63,166 bases of DNA from Magnetococcales bacterium HCHbin5 (GCA_002753505.1 PEAG01000012.1:1-63166), one strand, 5' to 3'. Positions 37,813-48,043 are shown, counted from the stretch's first letter. Notes: generated by a model not told the origin, from the sequence alone. Program-made: numbers and translations.

Positions 37813-40800
37813 ATGGCTGTAGGTACTTTCGATAACGCTATGACGAGCACTGAGCTCACAAGCGCGTCCGTTGCCCAACTGAATGCCCTCACCTCGGTAG
37901 AGTTGACAAACTTGGCTGAGACCCAGTTGGATGGTCTCACCTCTGTCCAATTGACGAGCTTGGCCGAGACCCAGCTGGATGGCTTGCGGTCGGTAGCGTT
38001 GATCAGCTTGGCCTCGACCCAGTTGGATGGTTTGACCTCGGTGCAATTGGGCAGCTTGGCCTCGACCCAGTTGGATGGCCTGCTCTCGGTGCACCTGACC
38101 TCCCTGGCTGAGACCCAGTTGAATGGTTTGACCTCGGTTCAGTTGGGCAGTTTGGCCTCGACCCAGTTGGACTCTCTGACCTCGGTTTTCTTGACCAGCC
38201 TGGCCTCGACCCAGTTGGCCGGTTTGACCTCCTTGCAGTTGACCTCGTTGGCGACGACCCAGTTGGACGGTTTGACCTCTGTTGGTCTCACCGGCCTGAC
38301 GGATGCCGCCCTGAATGGTTTGACTTCTGTATTCCTGACCTCCCTGGCGGAGACTCAGTTGAATGGTTTGAGCTCGACCCAGTTGACGGGCTTGGCCTCG
38401 ACCCAGTTGGACAGCTTGACCTCGGTCTTTTTGACCAGTTTGGCGACCACCCAGTTGGATGGTCTGACCTCGGTCCAGTTGACCAGTCTGGCCTCGACCC
38501 AGTTGGATGGTATGACCTCGGTTCAATTGACCGGTTTGGCTGGGACCCAGTTGGATGGTCTGCTTTCCGTCCACCTGACCTCTCTGGCCGCCACCCAGTT
38601 GGACGGTTTGACTTCGGTTCAGTTGGGCAGTTTGGCCTCGACCCAGTTGGACGCTTTGACTTCGGTTTTCCTGACCAGCTTGTCGGCCACTCAATTGGAT
38701 GGATTGAGTTCGACCCAGTTGGCCAGTTTGTCCTCGACCCAGTTGGATGGTTTGACTTCGGTCTTTTTGACCAGCTTGGCCTCGACCCAGTTGGATGGCA
38801 TGCTGTCCGTCAACATGGTGAGCCTGGCTTCGACCCAGTTGGACGGTTTGACTTCGGTTCAATTGACCGGTTTGGCTGATACCCAGTTGAACGGTTTGGC
38901 TTCGGTTCACTTGACGAGCTTGGCCAACACCCAGTTGGATGGTTTGACCTCGACCCAGTTGACGGGTTTGGCCTCGACCCAGTTGGATGGTTTGGCTTCG
39001 ACCCATTTGACGAGTCTGGCCAGCACCCAGTTGGATGGTCTGGCTTCGGTGTCGTTGGTCTCTCTGGCTTCGACCCAGTTGGATGGTTTGACGTCGGTTC
39101 AGGTAACCGGTTTGGCTGATACCCAGTTGAATGGTTTGGCTTCGGTTCATTTGACGAGTCTGGCCAGCACCCAGTTGGATGGTCTGAGTTCGACCCAGTT
39201 GACGGGTTTGGCCTCGACCCAGTTGGATGGTTTGGCTTCGGTTCATTTGACGAGCCTTGCCAACACCCAGTTGGATGGTCTGGCCTCGGTGTCGTTGGTC
39301 TCTTTGGCCTCGACCCAGTTGGATGGTTTGAGCTCGACCCAGGTGACGGGCTTGGCCTCGACCCAGTTGGATGGTCTGACTTCGGTGGCGTTGACCAGTT
39401 TGGCCTCGACCCAGTTGGATGGTTTGACCTCCACCCAGTTTGCTTCGCTTGCCAACACCCAGTTGGATGGTTTGACTTCGGTGGTGTTGACCAGTTTGGC
39501 CAATACCCAGTTGGATGCGCTGACCTCTTTGAATCTGACGGCCCTGGCGACGACCCAGTTGGATGGTTTGACCTCGGTTCAGTTGACCGGTCTGGCCGGC
39601 ACCCAGTTGGATGGCATGGCTTCCGTTCAGTTGACCTCTCTGGCTTCGACCCAATTGGATGGTTTGAGCTCGACCCAGTTGGTCACCCTGGCTGATACCC
39701 AGTTGAACGGCTTGGCTTCGGTGCATTTGACCAGTCTGGCCAACACCCAGTTGGATGGTTTGAGCTCGACCCAGTTGACTGGCTTGGCTTCGACCCAGTT
39801 GGATGGTTTGGCTTCGACCCAGTTGACCAGTCTGGCCAACACCCAGTTGGATGGGTTGAGTTCGGTTCAGTTGGTTTCCCTCGCTTCGACCCAGTTGGAC
39901 GGTTTGAGTTCGACCCAGTTGACCGGTCTGGCCGATACCCAGTTGAACGGTTTGGCTTCGGTTCATTTGACCAGTCTGGCCAGCACCCAGTTGGATGGTT
40001 TGTCCTCGACCCAGTTGACCGGCTTGGCTTCGACCCAGTTGGATGGTTTGGCTTCGGTTCATCTGACGAGCTTGGCCAACACCCAGTTGGATGGTTTGGC
40101 TTCGACCCAGTTGACCTCTTTGGCATCGACTCAGTTGGATGGTCTGAGTTCGACCCAGTTGACCGGTTTGGCCGATACCCAGTTGAATGGTTTGGCTTCG
40201 GTTCAGTTGACGAGTCTGGCCGACACCCAGTTGAATGGTTTGACCTCGACCCAATTGACGGGCTTGGCCTCGACCCAGTTGGATGGTTTGGCTTCGGTTC
40301 ATCTGACGAGCTTGGCCAGCACCCAGTTGGATGGTCTGAGTTCGACCCAGCTGACCTCTTTGGCGGCTACCCAGTTGGATGGTCTGGCTTCGACCCAGCT
40401 GACCTCTTTGGCGGCTACCCAGTTGGATGGTTTGTCTTCGGTCCAGTTGACCTCGTTGGCCAACACCCAGTTGGATGGTTTGTCTTCGGTCCAGTTGACG
40501 ACTTTTGCTGACACCCAGTTGAACGGTTTGGCTTCGACCTATCTGACCGCGTTGGCCAACACCCAGTTGGATGGTCTGACTTCGGCCCAGTTGACGGGCT
40601 TGGCGGCGACCCAGCTGGATGGTTTGGCTTCGACTCAGTTGACGAGCCTGGCCAACACCCAGTTGGATGGTCTGACCTCGGTGCAGATGGTTTCTCTGAC
40701 GGCGACTCAGTTGGATGGTCTGAGTTCGACCCAGTTGACCGGTTTGGCTGACACCCAGTTGAATGGTTTGGCCTCGACCTATCTGACAGCTCTGGCCAAC

Positions 40801-43800
40801 ACCCAGTTGGATGGTTTGTCCTCGACCCAGCTGACGGGCTTGGCCTCGACCCAGTTGGATGGTTTGGCCTCGACCCAGTTGACCAGTCTGGCCAACACCC
40901 AGTTGGATGGTTTGTCCTCGACCCAGCTGACGGGCTTGGCCTCGACCCAGTTGGATGGTTTGGCCTCGACCCAGTTGACCAGTCTGGCCAACACCCAGTT
41001 GGATGGCTTGTCCTCGACCCAGTTGACGTCGCTGGCCAACACCCAGTTGGATGGCATGAGTTCGACCCAGTTGACCAGTCTGGCCGATACCCAGTTGAAC
41101 GGTTTGGCCTCGACCTATCTGACCGCTTTGGCCAACACCCAGTTGGATGGTCTGAGCTCCGGTCAGTTGATGGGCTTGGCCAACACCCAGTTGGACGGTT
41201 TGGCTTCGGTCCAGTTGACCAGCTTGGCTGACACCCAGTTGAATGGTTTGACCTCGACCCAGTTGACGTCGTTGGCGGCTACCCAGTTGGATGGTCTGGC
41301 TTCGACCCAGTTGACGGGTCTGGCCAACACGCAGTTGGATGGTTTGTCATCGGTGCAGTTGACCAGCCTGGCGACCACCCAGTTGGATGGCCTGAGTTCG
41401 ACCCAGTTGACCGGTCTGGCCGATACCCAGTTGAATGGTTTGGCTTCGACCTATCTGACCTCTTTGGCCAACACCCAGTTGGATGGTTTGACCTCCGCTC
41501 AGTTGATGGGGCTGGCCAACACCCAGTTGGATGGTTTGACTTCCGTGCAGTTGACGGCTGTGGCGACCACCCAGTTGGACGGTTTGACCTCGGCCCAGTT
41601 GACCAGCTTGGCGACCACCCAGTTGGATGGCATGAGTTCGACCCAGTTGAAGAGCTTGGCCGACACCCAGTTGAATGGTCTGGCTTCGGTTCAGTTGACG
41701 TCGCTGGCGACCACCCAGTTGGATGGTTTGACTTCGGGTCAGTTGACCGGCTTGGCCAACACCCAGTTGGATGGTTTGGCTTCGACCCAGTTGACCAGTC
41801 TGGCGGACACCCAGTTGAACGGTTTGGCTTCGACCCAGTTGATCAGCTTGGCGGACACCCAGTTGGATGGTTTGGCTTCGACCCAGTTGATGGGCTTGGC
41901 CTCCACCCAGTTGGATTCGCTGACCTCGCTGCAGCTGCGGGCGTTGGCTTCGACCCAGTTGAACGGTTTGACCTCCGTGCAGTTGACCAGCTTGGCCAAC
42001 ACCCAGTTGGACGGCATGGCCTCGACCGATCTGGTCTCGCTGGCCAACACCCAGTTGGATGGTCTGACCTCTGGTCAGTTGACCGCTCTGGCCAACACCC
42101 AGTTGGATGGTTTGGCCTCGACGCAGTTGACCAGTTTTGCCAACACCCAGTTGGATGGTCTGGGTTCGGCGCAGTTGATGGCACTGGCGACCACCCAGTT
42201 GGACGGTCTGACCTCGACCCAGTTGGCCTCGTTGGCCGACACCCAGTTGAACGGTTTGGCTTCGACCCATCTGACCTCGTTGGCCGACACCCAGTTGAAT
42301 GGTCTGAGTTCGGGCCAGTTGACCGGCTTGGCCAACACCCAGTTGGATGGCTTGACCTCGACGCAGTTGACCGGTTTTGCCAACACCCAGTTGAATGGTT
42401 TGACCTCGGCGCAGTTGACGGCGTTGGCGGTGACCCAGTTGGCCGGCTTGAGCAGCGGTCAGATGGCCAACTTCACGACGACCCAGTTGGATGGTTTGGC
42501 CTCGGTCCAGTTGAGTGCGTTGACGACGACGCATGCTGCGGGTCTGACCAGTGCGCAGTTGGATTCGCTGACCACCACCCAGTTGGATGGGTTGACCTCG
42601 GTTCAGTTGACTTCGCTGACCACCACCCAGATCAACGGTTTGAGCAGCACCCAGTTGGGTTCGCTGGCCAACACCCAGTTGGATGGCTTGAGCAGCACGC
42701 AGGTGGTTTCGCTGAGCACGATGCAGTTGGGCGGCATGATCTCCACCCAGTTGACGGCCTTGGCCGACAGCCAGTTGGACGGTCTGAGCAGTGCGCATGT
42801 GGCTGCGTTGACGACGACGCAGATCGATGGCTTGACGTCGGGTCATTTGACGGGCCTGACCACGACCCAGTTGGTTGGTCTGAGCAGCACCCAGGTTGAC
42901 TCCTTCTCCACCACCCAGTTGGATGGCTTGAGCAGCACGCAGCTCGACAAGCTGACCACGCTGCAGGTGAAGGGATTCAGCTCCACCCAGGTGAGTTCGT
43001 TGGCCAACACCCAGTTGGCTGGTTTGAGCAGCACGCATGTGGTCTCCATGACCACGACCCAGTTGGCCGGGCTCTCCTCGGTCCATCTGGCGGCGTTGAC
43101 GACGACCCAGGCGGATGGTCTGAGCAGCGGGCAGGTGGATGCGCTGACGACGACCCAGTTGAATGGTCTGACCAGCACGTTGGTGGACTCCTTGACGACG
43201 TTGCAGGTGAAGGGCTTCACCACCACCCAGATCGCTTCGTTGGCGGGTACCCAGCTGAGTGGTTTGAGCAGCACCCACATCTCCAACCTGACGACCACGC
43301 AGTTCTCGGGTCTGTCGTCTGTCCACTTGAGTGGCTTGACGACGACGCAGGTGGCTGGCATGGCCAGTGGCGATTTGGGTTCGTTGTCGACGACCCAGTT
43401 GGATGGTATGAGCAGCACCCAGCTGGATGCGTTGACGACCTCTCAGGTGCGGGGCTTCACCTCGACTCAGTTGACCTCGTTGGCCAATACCCAGTTGACG
43501 GGTCTGTCCAGCACCCAGGTGGCCATCTTGACGACGAGCCAGTTGGATGGTTTGACCTCGGTTCAGTTGGGTGCGTTGACGACGACCCAGTTGGCTGGCA
43601 TGAGCAGTGCCCAGATGGACTCTCTGACCACGACGCAGATTGCTGGTTTCGGGGCGACTTTGGTCTCCGCCTGGACCACCACCCGCATGGATGGTTTGAC
43701 CAGCACCCAGATCGCGGCCATGACCACGACGCAGACCAGTGGCTTCAGCAGCACGCAGATCGACTCGTTGTCGACGGCGCAGTTGCGTGGCTTGACTTCG

Positions 43801-46800
43801 GTCCAGGTCGCCAATTTGACCTCGACCCAGTTGACGGGCCTCAGCACCGCTCATGTTGCTTCTCTGACCACGACCCAGATCGATGGGTTTAGTGCGAATG
43901 AGGTGGGTTGGCTGAGCACGACCCAGATCAGTGGCTTGAACAGCACCCAGGTGGACTCCTTCAGCACGACCCAGTTGTCGGGCTTGACCACCACCGAAGT
44001 GGCCTCGTTGTCGACGGCGCAGATCAGAGGCTTGAGCACGACCCAGGTGGCTGCTTTGAGTACGACCCAGGTCGGTGCCCTGACCAGTGCTGAGGTGGCT
44101 GGTTTGAGCACGACGCAGGTTGTGGCGTTGGGTTCGACCCATGTGGGTCTGTTGACCACGACGCAGGTCTCCGGTTTGAGTACGGTGCAGGTGCTCTCTC
44201 TGACCACCACTCAGTTGGATGCGTTGACCACGACCCAGGTTCCTGGTCTGAGTTCGGCGCAGGTTGACGCCTTGAGCACCACGCAGTTGGTCTCGTTGGT
44301 TGCCAGCCAGATGGCCAGCTTTACCACGACCCAGGTGGGTCAGCTGAATACGGTCCAGGTCTACAACTTGACCTCGACCCAGGTGGGTCAGTTGAGCACG
44401 ACTCAGATGGATGGTTTGTTGTCCGGGCAGGTGTCGTCGCTCTCCACGACCCAGCTGGACAGCTTGGCCGCGACTCAGGTGGCTTCGCTGACGACGACGC
44501 AGATGAATGGCTTCAGCAGCACGCAGATTGACTCCTTGACGACCGCTCAGATATACGATCTGGCGACCTCGCAGTTCGGGGCACTCTCTGCTGCGCAGGC
44601 TGTTGGTTTGAACAGCACCTTGATCGCGTCGCTGAGCACGACGCAACTGTCCGGCTTGGTCCGTACTCAGTTGGAGGCGTTCACCACGACCCAGTTGGAT
44701 GGTGTCAGCGCGACCCAGATGGCGGCGTTCACCACGACCCAGTTGAATGCGTTCTCTTCTGCGCAGATTGGTTCCTTGAGCACGACGCAGATGGCGGCTC
44801 TGGTCAGCACCCAGTATGGTTCGCTGACCCCGGCCCAGTTTGCCGGCTTGACCACGACCCAGGTGGCGAGTTTGACCACGACCCAGATCGCTGGGTTCGG
44901 CTCGGTGTTGTTGGCGGCCTTTAATACCGCCCAGGTGCTTAGCCTGAGTACGGTTCAGATTGGCAATTTGACCACGACGCAGGTTGCGGGCTTCTCCAGC
45001 GCGACAATGCAGGCCTTGACCACGACGCAGATGAACAGCATGGGCTCCGCTCTCTTTGCATCGTTGACGACGGCTCAGGTCAAGAATGTGTCGACGACGC
45101 AGATTGTGACCATGAGCACGACCCAGGTTGCGGCCCTGGCCTCTGCGGCGATCGCGAAGTTGACCACCACCCAGATCGGTGGCTTTACCTCGACCCAGAT
45201 GGCGGCCTTCACCACGACGCAGATGGTTGCCTTGGCCACCAAGCAGATCCAGAACCTGAGCACCTCGCAGGTGGTTGGTCTGGAGTCCACCGATGTGGCC
45301 GTGTTGACGACGACGCAGCTCAAGGTGATTTCGTCGACGCAGATTTCCAGTCTGAGTACGACGGGTATGGCGGGTCTGACGACGGCGCAGATCAGCAAGC
45401 TGAGTAACCGGCAGGTCATTGGCTTCACGACGACCCAGGCCGCTGCCCTGAGCACGACTCAGATCGATGGTTTGACCTCTCAATTGGTGCGGGCGTTGAC
45501 GACGACCCAGGTCACCGCGTTCAACGCGGCCCAGGTCGCCAGTCTGGATACGACGCAGTTGAAGGCGTTGGCCAGTGCCCAGATTGCGGGCCTGACCACG
45601 ACGGCGGTGGGTGGTTTGACCACCACGCAGGTTGCCAAGCTGTCGGCGGCCCAGTTGGCCGGTGTCAGCAGCACGCAGATCTCGGTGCTGACGACGACCC
45701 AGGTGAGCGGTCTGGACAGCAGGCAGATCCGGAGCTTCTCCACCGTGCAGGTGGGTGGAATGGATTCAACCCAGGTTGGCTCTCTCTCCACCGCCCAGGT
45801 GCTGGGGCTGACCACCAAGTTGATCACCGTCTTGAGCACGACCCAGGTTGCCGGTTTTGTTTCGACCGTCATCGGCGCGCTCACGGTTGCGCAGCTGCGG
45901 GGTGTTTCGACGACCCAGATGTCCTCTTTGACTACGACCCAGGTGGATGGTTTGACCACCTCACAGGTCAAGTCCATGACGACATCGTTGCTCTCCATTC
46001 TGACCACGACTCAGGTTGGCAGTCTGTCGACGGCGCAGTTGGGGGCGATCACCAACTCGCAGTTGGGCAGGATGACCACGACCCAGGTCGAGTCCATGGC
46101 GACCACCATGTTGGCGGCGTTGACGACGACCCAGGTCAAGGGGTTGAGCACGGTGCAGTTGGCCGGTTTGAGCACCACGCAGGTGGGTGGCATGGAGTCT
46201 TCCGACATTGCGGCCCTGTCGGTGGCGCAGTTCAGGGGCTTCGATGCGTCTCAGGTCGGTTCGTTGACCTCGACCCAGGTGGCCGGGTTGGGGGCTTCGG
46301 TGGTCAGAGGGTTGACCACGACCCAGGTGAGTGGCCTGGAGTCGACCGATATTGCGGCCTTGAAGACTACGCAGGTGAAGACGTTGTCCAGCAAGCAGGT
46401 CAATGTGATGTCCACGACCCAGGTGGCCGGCATGTTGTCCGCGCAGATTGCGGCGATGTCCAACGGTCAGTTGGACGGCGTGACCTCGACGCAGATCAAT
46501 GCGTTGACCACAACGCAGTTTGGTGGTCTGGATTCCAGACAGCTCCGCTCCCTCAGTGCTTCCCAGTTGCTGGGACTGGATGTGTCGAACATCGCTGCCA
46601 TGGGTAGCGCGCAGTTGAACGGTCTGACGGGTAACCAGTTGGGCGATTTGACCTCGACCCAGTTGTCTGCCCTGTCCAGCACCAACATTGGCAAGCTCTC
46701 CGTGGCTCAGGTCAAGGGGCTGGAGTCGACCCAGTTGTCTGTTCTGAACTCCTCGCAGGTGGTCAGCCTGACGACCTCGGGTGTTCAGGGGCTCTCTACC

Positions 46801-47895
46801 AAGCAGGTGGCGGGTCTGGTCAGTGATCAGATCGGTTATCTGACCACGAGTCAGGTCGGCGTGTTGACGTCGGCGCAGATGAAGACTCTGTCGACGACGC
46901 AGATCGATGGCTTGAGCAGTGCGCAGTTGAAGGCGATGGGTACAGCTCAGTTGAAAGGGTTGGAGAGTAGCCAGTTGGCCAGCTTGAGCAACGACCAGAT
47001 TATCGGCTTGGATTCGTCTGACATCAGCAAGCTGGCTACGAAGCAGTTGAGTGGCTTCTCGGCCTCGCAGTTGGCGGCCATGACGACGACCCAGGTGGGT
47101 GGTTTGACCAGTGTCCAACTGAAGCAGTTGACCACTTCCCAGGTGGGTGGCTTGGAGGCCGATGATATTGCGGCCCTCTCGACCCTGCAGGTGAAGGGCT
47201 TGACCAGTTCCCAGTTGGGTGCGTTGAGCAACGAGCAGTTGGCCAAGCTGGGCTCCACCAATGTGGCCGTGTTGTCGGCGGCCCAGTTGAATGGTGTCAC
47301 AACGACGCAGATTGCGCTGTTGTCGAATGCCCAGGTGGGCGGGTTGTCGTCAAGACAGATTGCCACGTTCTCGACGGAGCAGGTGGCGGCCTTGACGGCG
47401 GGTCAGATTGCGGCCTTGACAACCTCGCAGGTGAAGGGGTTGAGTGCTGCGGACATTGCTGTGCTGACTGCGGATCAGGTATCCAACCTGAGTTCCAGCC
47501 AGATCAATGTACTCACTGCCGCGCAGATCCGGAGCCTCTCCTCCGAGCGGATCAGTATCCTTTCGGTGGGTCAGTTTGCGGGCGTGACCAAGACGCAGAT
47601 TGCGTCCTTGAGCAGTGGCCAGTTGGCTGGTTTGACCAACGATCAGATTGCGTCCATGTCGGCTTCGCAGTTCTCCGGCCTGACCGCAGCGGATATCAAG
47701 GGTCTGTCCGACGCCCAGGTGAGCGGTTTGTCGACGCAAGTCTCCACCTCGCACATGAGCAGGGCGCAGGTCAGGGGTCTTGAGTCGGGTGACTTTGCCA
47801 TCATCGGCACCCCTGCCTTCAGCCAGGATCTGGTCAATGGCATGACGAAGGCCCAGAAGGCCAGCTACCAGGCGGCGGGTGGTACCCTCACGTAG
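37813..47895 (+). CDS. Giant Ser/Thr/Gln/Leu-rich repeat protein
   Basis: About 3360 residues from ATG 37813, which has aaggag nine bases upstream; the frame opens at TTG 37786. Apart from about 20 N-terminal residues and a 55-residue C-terminal end (from about 47730), the whole protein is a run of 8-residue units, best seen as pairs of 16 (consensus LTSVQLTSLASTQLDG). Leu, Gln and a second hydrophobic residue recur at fixed positions, with Thr/Ser in between at roughly a third of residues. The strict period suggests a solenoid with two short strands per 16 residues. No signal peptide, cysteine pairs, membrane helix or known anchor is evident. It is divergent from a giant O-glycosyltransferase-type gene, so it is a candidate glycoprotein, perhaps surface or filament forming. 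Function is not known. Confidence 0.85.
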   Translation: MAVGTFDNAMTSTELTSASVAQLNALTSVELTNLAETQLDGLTSVQLTSLAETQLDGLRSVALISLASTQLDGLTSVQLGSLASTQLDGLLSVHLTSLAETQLNGLTSVQLGSLASTQLDSLTSVFLTSLASTQLAGLTSLQLTSLATTQLDGLTSVGLTGLTDAALNGLTSVFLTSLAETQLNGLSSTQLTGLASTQLDSLTSVFLTSLATTQLDGLTSVQLTSLASTQLDGMTSVQLTGLAGTQLDGLLSVHLTSLAATQLDGLTSVQLGSLASTQLDALTSVFLTSLSATQLDGLSSTQLASLSSTQLDGLTSVFLTSLASTQLDGMLSVNMVSLASTQLDGLTSVQLTGLADTQLNGLASVHLTSLANTQLDGLTSTQLTGLASTQLDGLASTHLTSLASTQLDGLASVSLVSLASTQLDGLTSVQVTGLADTQLNGLASVHLTSLASTQLDGLSSTQLTGLASTQLDGLASVHLTSLANTQLDGLASVSLVSLASTQLDGLSSTQVTGLASTQLDGLTSVALTSLASTQLDGLTSTQFASLANTQLDGLTSVVLTSLANTQLDALTSLNLTALATTQLDGLTSVQLTGLAGTQLDGMASVQLTSLASTQLDGLSSTQLVTLADTQLNGLASVHLTSLANTQLDGLSSTQLTGLASTQLDGLASTQLTSLANTQLDGLSSVQLVSLASTQLDGLSSTQLTGLADTQLNGLASVHLTSLASTQLDGLSSTQLTGLASTQLDGLASVHLTSLANTQLDGLASTQLTSLASTQLDGLSSTQLTGLADTQLNGLASVQLTSLADTQLNGLTSTQLTGLASTQLDGLASVHLTSLASTQLDGLSSTQLTSLAATQLDGLASTQLTSLAATQLDGLSSVQLTSLANTQLDGLSSVQLTTFADTQLNGLASTYLTALANTQLDGLTSAQLTGLAATQLDGLASTQLTSLANTQLDGLTSVQMVSLTATQLDGLSSTQLTGLADTQLNGLASTYLTALANTQLDGLSSTQLTGLASTQLDGLASTQLTSLANTQLDGLSSTQLTGLASTQLDGLASTQLTSLANTQLDGLSSTQLTSLANTQLDGMSSTQLTSLADTQLNGLASTYLTALANTQLDGLSSGQLMGLANTQLDGLASVQLTSLADTQLNGLTSTQLTSLAATQLDGLASTQLTGLANTQLDGLSSVQLTSLATTQLDGLSSTQLTGLADTQLNGLASTYLTSLANTQLDGLTSAQLMGLANTQLDGLTSVQLTAVATTQLDGLTSAQLTSLATTQLDGMSSTQLKSLADTQLNGLASVQLTSLATTQLDGLTSGQLTGLANTQLDGLASTQLTSLADTQLNGLASTQLISLADTQLDGLASTQLMGLASTQLDSLTSLQLRALASTQLNGLTSVQLTSLANTQLDGMASTDLVSLANTQLDGLTSGQLTALANTQLDGLASTQLTSFANTQLDGLGSAQLMALATTQLDGLTSTQLASLADTQLNGLASTHLTSLADTQLNGLSSGQLTGLANTQLDGLTSTQLTGFANTQLNGLTSAQLTALAVTQLAGLSSGQMANFTTTQLDGLASVQLSALTTTHAAGLTSAQLDSLTTTQLDGLTSVQLTSLTTTQINGLSSTQLGSLANTQLDGLSSTQVVSLSTMQLGGMISTQLTALADSQLDGLSSAHVAALTTTQIDGLTSGHLTGLTTTQLVGLSSTQVDSFSTTQLDGLSSTQLDKLTTLQVKGFSSTQVSSLANTQLAGLSSTHVVSMTTTQLAGLSSVHLAALTTTQADGLSSGQVDALTTTQLNGLTSTLVDSLTTLQVKGFTTTQIASLAGTQLSGLSSTHISNLTTTQFSGLSSVHLSGLTTTQVAGMASGDLGSLSTTQLDGMSSTQLDALTTSQVRGFTSTQLTSLANTQLTGLSSTQVAILTTSQLDGLTSVQLGALTTTQLAGMSSAQMDSLTTTQIAGFGATLVSAWTTTRMDGLTSTQIAAMTTTQTSGFSSTQIDSLSTAQLRGLTSVQVANLTSTQLTGLSTAHVASLTTTQIDGFSANEVGWLSTTQISGLNSTQVDSFSTTQLSGLTTTEVASLSTAQIRGLSTTQVAALSTTQVGALTSAEVAGLSTTQVVALGSTHVGLLTTTQVSGLSTVQVLSLTTTQLDALTTTQVPGLSSAQVDALSTTQLVSLVASQMASFTTTQVGQLNTVQVYNLTSTQVGQLSTTQMDGLLSGQVSSLSTTQLDSLAATQVASLTTTQMNGFSSTQIDSLTTAQIYDLATSQFGALSAAQAVGLNSTLIASLSTTQLSGLVRTQLEAFTTTQLDGVSATQMAAFTTTQLNAFSSAQIGSLSTTQMAALVSTQYGSLTPAQFAGLTTTQVASLTTTQIAGFGSVLLAAFNTAQVLSLSTVQIGNLTTTQVAGFSSATMQALTTTQMNSMGSALFASLTTAQVKNVSTTQIVTMSTTQVAALASAAIAKLTTTQIGGFTSTQMAAFTTTQMVALATKQIQNLSTSQVVGLESTDVAVLTTTQLKVISSTQISSLSTTGMAGLTTAQISKLSNRQVIGFTTTQAAALSTTQIDGLTSQLVRALTTTQVTAFNAAQVASLDTTQLKALASAQIAGLTTTAVGGLTTTQVAKLSAAQLAGVSSTQISVLTTTQVSGLDSRQIRSFSTVQVGGMDSTQVGSLSTAQVLGLTTKLITVLSTTQVAGFVSTVIGALTVAQLRGVSTTQMSSLTTTQVDGLTTSQVKSMTTSLLSILTTTQVGSLSTAQLGAITNSQLGRMTTTQVESMATTMLAALTTTQVKGLSTVQLAGLSTTQVGGMESSDIAALSVAQFRGFDASQVGSLTSTQVAGLGASVVRGLTTTQVSGLESTDIAALKTTQVKTLSSKQVNVMSTTQVAGMLSAQIAAMSNGQLDGVTSTQINALTTTQFGGLDSRQLRSLSASQLLGLDVSNIAAMGSAQLNGLTGNQLGDLTSTQLSALSSTNIGKLSVAQVKGLESTQLSVLNSSQVVSLTTSGVQGLSTKQVAGLVSDQIGYLTTSQVGVLTSAQMKTLSTTQIDGLSSAQLKAMGTAQLKGLESSQLASLSNDQIIGLDSSDISKLATKQLSGFSASQLAAMTTTQVGGLTSVQLKQLTTSQVGGLEADDIAALSTLQVKGLTSSQLGALSNEQLAKLGSTNVAVLSAAQLNGVTTTQIALLSNAQVGGLSSRQIATFSTEQVAALTAGQIAALTTSQVKGLSAADIAVLTADQVSNLSSSQINVLTAAQIRSLSSERISILSVGQFAGVTKTQIASLSSGQLAGLTNDQIASMSASQFSGLTAADIKGLSDAQVSGLSTQVSTSHMSRAQVRGLESGDFAIIGTPAFSQDLVNGMTKAQKASYQAAGGTLT
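37900..42440 (+). repeat. Near-identical 48-bp tandem repeats (homogenised zone)
   Basis: In this part almost every 48 bases carry acccagttggatgg or acccagttgaacgg, encoding TQLDG/TQLNG followed by a SVQL/STQL half. Blocks of several units recur as higher-order copies, for example the run around 38880-39000 and again around 39115-39240. Such uniformity shows recent duplication or gene conversion. Confidence 0.9.
42441..47730 (+). repeat. Diverged zone of the same 8/16-residue repeat
   Basis: Beyond about 42440 the unit changes to forms such as LTTTQLDGLSSTQV and the codons become mixed. From about 45000 single units differ strongly (AAQLAGVSSTQI, SRQIRSFSTVQV) while keeping the 8-residue Leu/Gln phase. 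This looks like the older part of the array. Confidence 0.8.
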
Positions 47896-48004
47896 GGTAT
47901 TGTCAGCACCCTGTGATTGTCGCTCTCTCCATTCCCTCTCTTTCGGGAGGGGGGTGGAGAGAGGGGCCACAGGGGGGGTCGCACGGTTGTTGGTTGAATA
48001 TTTT

Positions 48005-48043
48005 AACCCCTCTCCCCCGGGAGAGGGGTTTTTCTTTTTTTTT
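48005..48043 (+). terminator. Rho-independent terminator of the repeat gene
   Basis: The arm aacccctctccc (48005-48016) pairs with gggagaggggtt (48019-48030) and runs into about 13 T residues broken by one C. It lies about 110 bases after the stop of the giant repeat gene. Confidence 0.8.

Noticed and set aside
37792-45483. Very long minus-strand open frames (836 and 1378 codons) inside the repeat gene, rich in Gln-Leu-Gly-Arg
   Set aside because: They are the antisense reading of the 48-bp repeats, where absence of stops in one unit keeps the whole array open; they have no ribosome site, and the plus-strand frame has a clear start and full span.
37813-47895. Possible homologue of the >350-kDa flagellar sheath glycoprotein (Sap) described from magneto-ovoid bacteria
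   Set aside because: Size and possible glycosylation are similar, but Sap is described as adhesin/cadherin-like and calcium dependent; no acidic calcium-binding motifs or cadherin-like domains are seen here.
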